A stretch of 64,000 bases of DNA. Origin: Desulfobulbaceae bacterium (GTDB taxonomy: Bacteria > Desulfobacterota > Desulfobulbia > Desulfobulbales > SURF-16). The notes beneath the pieces are model-generated. The model made no database searches and was not told the DNA's origin. It worked only from the letters and a program-made list of their open reading frames with translations. The stretch lies in NCBI GenBank assembly GCA_002868945.1, contig PKTX01000006.1, positions 46,963-110,962 on the forward strand. Direction: 5' to 3'. The position numbers and the translations under genes were made by a program. This document shows positions 61,305 to 64,000 of the stretch, piece by piece. Position 1 is the first letter of the stretch. Each line of letters starts with the position of its first letter.

Positions 61305-62222
61305 TTGGCCGTACCTGATTTTCAAGCATTGATGTTACCGTTACTCAAATTCTCCGCTGACGGTGCAGAACATTCGATGCAGGGAGCTCGTGATGGGCTG
61401 GCTGGAATTATGGGCTTGTCCGAAGAAGATCTTCAGGAAAGGCTGCCGAGCGGTAGGCAAACCACATTTGCAAACCGTGTGGCATGGGCGAAGGTGTACC
61501 TGACCCAGGCTGGAGTTTTGGAATCGCCAAAACGAGGGAAATTCCATATTTCTGATCGTGGTCGCAGAATTCTTGCAGAAGGCCTGGAACGGATTGATAT
61601 CAAGTATTTGCAGAGGTTTGAAGAGTTTCGGGAGTTCCGGCAGGCAAGCAACAAGAACCGAACCGAAAAAGTAACCCACACTGGCGATGATGCAACATCA
61701 TCAACGACTCCCGAGGAAACATTAGAGCAGGCCTATCAGCAGCTACGAGATGAAGTGGCAAATGAACTGCTTCATCTCGTCAAAAGCAATACACCGGAAT
61801 TTTTTGAAAAATTGGTCGTGCATCTCATTGTTTCAATGGGTTATGGCGGTTCCGTCAAAGAGGCAGGTAAGGCTACTCGGAAAACCGCTGATGAGGGCAT
61901 TGATGGCGTTATCAAGGAAGATCGCCTCGGCTTGGATGCTATATACCTGCAGGCCAAGCGGTGGGAAGCTGTTGTTGGTCGGCCAGAGATACAAAAGTTT
62001 GTCGGTGCGCTTCATGGACAACGAGCCAAGAAGGGGGTGTTTATTACCACGAGCCGTTTTTCAAAAGAAGCGTTGGACTACGTTGGCCAAATTGATCCCA
62101 AGGTGGTGCTGATAGACGGCTCGGATCTTGTTCAGCTCATGATTGACCACAGTGTTGGTGTCAGTACTGCGGCGGTGTACGAAGTCAAAAAGGTGGATAC
62201 GGATTTCTTCATTGAAGATTAA
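61305..62222 (+). CDS. mrr: Mrr-type restriction endonuclease
   Basis: 305 aa, almost the length of E. coli Mrr. The N-terminal winged helix (AVPDFQALMLPLLK, FANRVAWAKVYL) and the C-terminal PD-(D/E)xK-type nuclease (DEGIDGVI, QAKRW, GVFITTSRF) match the family. Mrr cuts methylated foreign DNA. The start is the TTG at 61305, with AGAGGAG upstream; the track's ATG starts add a non-conserved N-terminus. No methyltransferase is adjacent. Confidence 0.9.
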   Translation: MAVPDFQALMLPLLKFSADGAEHSMQGARDGLAGIMGLSEEDLQERLPSGRQTTFANRVAWAKVYLTQAGVLESPKRGKFHISDRGRRILAEGLERIDIKYLQRFEEFREFRQASNKNRTEKVTHTGDDATSSTTPEETLEQAYQQLRDEVANELLHLVKSNTPEFFEKLVVHLIVSMGYGGSVKEAGKATRKTADEGIDGVIKEDRLGLDAIYLQAKRWEAVVGRPEIQKFVGALHGQRAKKGVFITTSRFSKEALDYVGQIDPKVVLIDGSDLVQLMIDHSVGVSTAAVYEVKKVDTDFFIED

Positions 62223-62426
62223 CCCAAATATCTATAACAAGCGCGAAAGATCAGGTCCGTTTTTTGACTTTTGCATCGAAAGAATATCAAAATGTCAAGC
62301 CTGACCCCTCCCCCGTAGTGGCGGTTGATGAGAATAAGTGGATCCCCGAGGGGCCAGGCTTTTGGTTTCTAAAAGAAACACTGTAGCCTCAACACAGTGA
62401 TACGATCAGAGCAGTGGCCAAAAAAA

Positions 62427-62463
62427 GAGGGATGGAGCACCGTGCTCCATCCCTCTTTTTTTT
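62427..62463. terminator. Bidirectional terminator between mrr and the C-terminal membrane protein gene
   Basis: GAGGGATGGAGCAC and GTGCTCCATCCCTC form a 14-bp perfect stem with hardly any loop. A run of A before and T after serves both strands. Confidence 0.9.
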
Positions 62464-64000
62464 AATCCTGGAAGGGCCAGGGGAAGTAGCGTCCCGCCAT
62501 GGGGGGATCATCTGCCACGTTGCCGTTTTCCCCGCGCCAGAGGGCGGTCTGGCGGCGGCTTATGGTCTTGAGGTGGATCTCCTTGCCCACCTCCTTGCCG
62601 GTATTGTCCACAACGGTCAGGGCCAGGGTGGGGCCGGCGGCGGCATCGGTGTAGAAGGAGGAGGGCATGGTAAAGGCCACCCGCGAACCTTCGTCATTCA
62701 TGGGGTAGAGGGCAATGGGCACCCCCGCCACCTGCTGCCAGCTGAATTGCAGGCTTTCCCTGGCCTCGTCGCGACTGGCCGAGGCGTCGATCACGACCTT
62801 TTGACCCACCAGGTAGCCGCCCTCGTTGAGCTGGGCAATGTTGATCTCCGGGGCCGGACTGCCCAGTGCGACATCAATGCGCACGGTCTGGGTGGTGGAA
62901 CGAAATCCCCCCTTTTTGAAGCGATAGCGAATAGTGGCGCTGTCCGCCTGATAGGGATCGGGCCGGAAGAGATGGCTGCCGGCGTCGCGGCGCTCCAGTT
63001 TGCCGTGCGTCCTGGCGTCGACAATCTCCACATGCACCTGCTGGGCTGCATAGGGTGAGTGGTTGGTCTCCTGCCAGAGTCGGGCCCAGTCAATGATGAC
63101 CGGCTCGGTGCTGACGGTGGCATACCTGGCGTCCGTGGCCCGGACCACGGGGGTGCGCGGCTGAAGGGATTTGCTGGGGCTGCTCTCCTCCTCTGCCTGT
63201 TCCTGTTGTGCCTCCTTGGCCAAGGTGGCCAGGTCCGGCCCCGTGATGGTGACCTGGGCCTTGTTGCTGGTGTCACTGCCGTCGCTGGCGGTAAACTCAA
63301 AGCGGTCTTGGCCGGGGAAGGTGCTGTCCGGCAGATAGGTGAGATGCGGTGCTGTGCCGGAGAGTCTGCCGTGGCTGGGCGGTGTGATAATCTCGTAGAT
63401 CAGGGGCTGGTCATCCTTGTCAAAGGCGGCAAGTTCAAGGGAGATTTCGGCGGCCTCGTCGCCCATTTCATAGGTGTTGTCTTCGCTGACCGGGGTGAAG
63501 TTTTCCGCTTCGGGGCGAGGTGTGGTCTGCTTAGTGGGCGCCTTGGCCTCAAAGGTGTCAGAGGTGGTGATCGCCTCATCCGTTCCTCCGGAGAAGAGGA
63601 AGAAGAGGCCGATGAGCAACAACAGGATAACGGCGCCGCCGATACCGGCCATGGTTGTCCTGTTCATCTCGGTGAGGGCTAGGGGCAGCACCAGGCCTTT
63701 TTTGCCGGCGCCCTCCTCTTCATCGCCGGTCACGGCCTCGACATCCGCGTCATCTTCCGCACCGGCCCGAGCCATGAAGGCATCGGCCTCGGCGCCGACG
63801 CTTTCGTCCGCATCCAGCTCAATGAATTCCTGGTCATCCTCACCGGTGCTCTCGCCCAGCATCTCGGCAAAGTCTATTTCTTCCGCCTCAAAGGGATCCT
63901 CTTCGTCGATATCGCTGTCCAGGTCGGCAAAGAGCTGATCCATTTCATCAAGTTCGCTGTCAAAGGCGGCACCGGCCTGTTCCTGCTCCTTTTCTTCCTC
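62462..64000 (-). CDS. Single-pass membrane protein with tandem Ig/cadherin-like domains (5' end outside the window)
   Basis: More than 500 aa; the frame stays open past the track's ATG at 63943 to the window edge, so the start is missing. The N-terminal cytoplasmic part is very acidic (DLDSDIDEEDPFEAEEIDF). One membrane helix (GIGGAVILLLLIGLFFLF) precedes extracytoplasmic beta domains: a cadherin/VCBS-like repeat (PSHGRLSGTAPHLTYLPD, GQDRFEFTASDGSDTS) and a PKD/Ig-like part (VVIDASASRDEARESLQFSWQQ). The function is unknown; a role in surface or cell-envelope organisation is a guess. Confidence 0.7.
   Translation of the reverse strand, partial: EEEKEQEQAGAAFDSELDEMDQLFADLDSDIDEEDPFEAEEIDFAEMLGESTGEDDQEFIELDADESVGAEADAFMARAGAEDDADVEAVTGDEEEGAGKKGLVLPLALTEMNRTTMAGIGGAVILLLLIGLFFLFSGGTDEAITTSDTFEAKAPTKQTTPRPEAENFTPVSEDNTYEMGDEAAEISLELAAFDKDDQPLIYEIITPPSHGRLSGTAPHLTYLPDSTFPGQDRFEFTASDGSDTSNKAQVTITGPDLATLAKEAQQEQAEEESSPSKSLQPRTPVVRATDARYATVSTEPVIIDWARLWQETNHSPYAAQQVHVEIVDARTHGKLERRDAGSHLFRPDPYQADSATIRYRFKKGGFRSTTQTVRIDVALGSPAPEINIAQLNEGGYLVGQKVVIDASASRDEARESLQFSWQQVAGVPIALYPMNDEGSRVAFTMPSSFYTDAAAGPTLALTVVDNTGKEVGKEIHLKTISRRQTALWRGENGNVADDPPMAGRYFPWPFQD

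Noticed and set aside
1-64000. CRISPR arrays, rRNA and tRNA genes
   Set aside because: No regularly spaced direct repeats with unique spacers, no cloverleaf and no rRNA-like stretches were recognised by eye.

Overview
The window reads as a chromosomal segment of an anaerobic, respiratory Gram-negative bacterium of the Desulfobacterota (Desulfobulbales- or Desulfuromonadia-like). The lineage is an inference from gene content: many multihaem c-type cytochromes, sigma-54 enhancer-binding proteins, a GGGtGRT/NifU-like pair and a mitochondrial-type aconitase. No rRNA, tRNA, CRISPR or complete IS was seen.

0-9 kb (minus strand) is a c-di-GMP and signalling block. It holds a PstS-like binding protein, a membrane diguanylate cyclase that apparently starts at CTG, a sensor histidine kinase with a duplicated copy of the same sensor module, a small Cys-containing protein, a PilZ-PAS-PAS-AAA+ regulator split by an in-frame TAG, a PilZ protein and a response regulator with a degenerate GGDEF site. 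It follows directly from a minus-strand electron-transfer unit (9-12.8 kb) of a Cys-less thioredoxin-fold TPR protein, a decahaem cytochrome and an NHL beta-propeller.

13.5-35.2 kb (plus strand) is the core of the window, a predicted extracellular electron transfer locus. A sigma-54 response regulator precedes an OmcS-like hexahaem cytochrome. Then come a 16-haem protein, an outer-membrane beta-barrel with a discoidin-like insert, three CsgG-like proteins, a SurA/PpiC-like isomerase, a 26-haem lipoprotein, another 16-haem cytochrome, an NHL propeller, a second OmcS-like cytochrome, an octahaem cytochrome, a YVTN-type propeller lipoprotein, a pentahaem cytochrome with a fibronectin-III-like insert, and a HAMP protein. 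With the monohaem (38.3 kb) and dodecahaem (42.2 kb) proteins, the window holds ten cytochromes with about 106 haem-binding motifs. The likely arrangement is OmcS-type filaments outside, lipoprotein and periplasmic haem wires and the barrel carrying electrons across the envelope, with the isomerase and CsgG-like proteins helping assembly.

35-44 kb holds a MarR/NicO-type transporter pair, a sigma-54-driven porin with a monohaem lipoprotein, the Fe-S scaffold/GGGtGRT pair, a PhnA-like zinc protein and the dodecahaem cytochrome. Paired palindromes GGCCAG-N3-CTGGCC spaced 21-22 bp lie upstream of two cytochrome units and look like shared enhancer sites. 44-64 kb is a mixed housekeeping and envelope region: Ser/Thr kinase, TPR, LysM and pentapeptide proteins, MOSC, a trypsin-like protease, aconitase, a dynamin-like GTPase, lgt, an M16 peptidase, rpe, mrr and a partial membrane protein.

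Four families of short inverted-repeat (MITE-like) elements are scattered through the window. One is inserted in frame, exactly 64 codons long, inside the signal-peptide region of the decahaem cytochrome.
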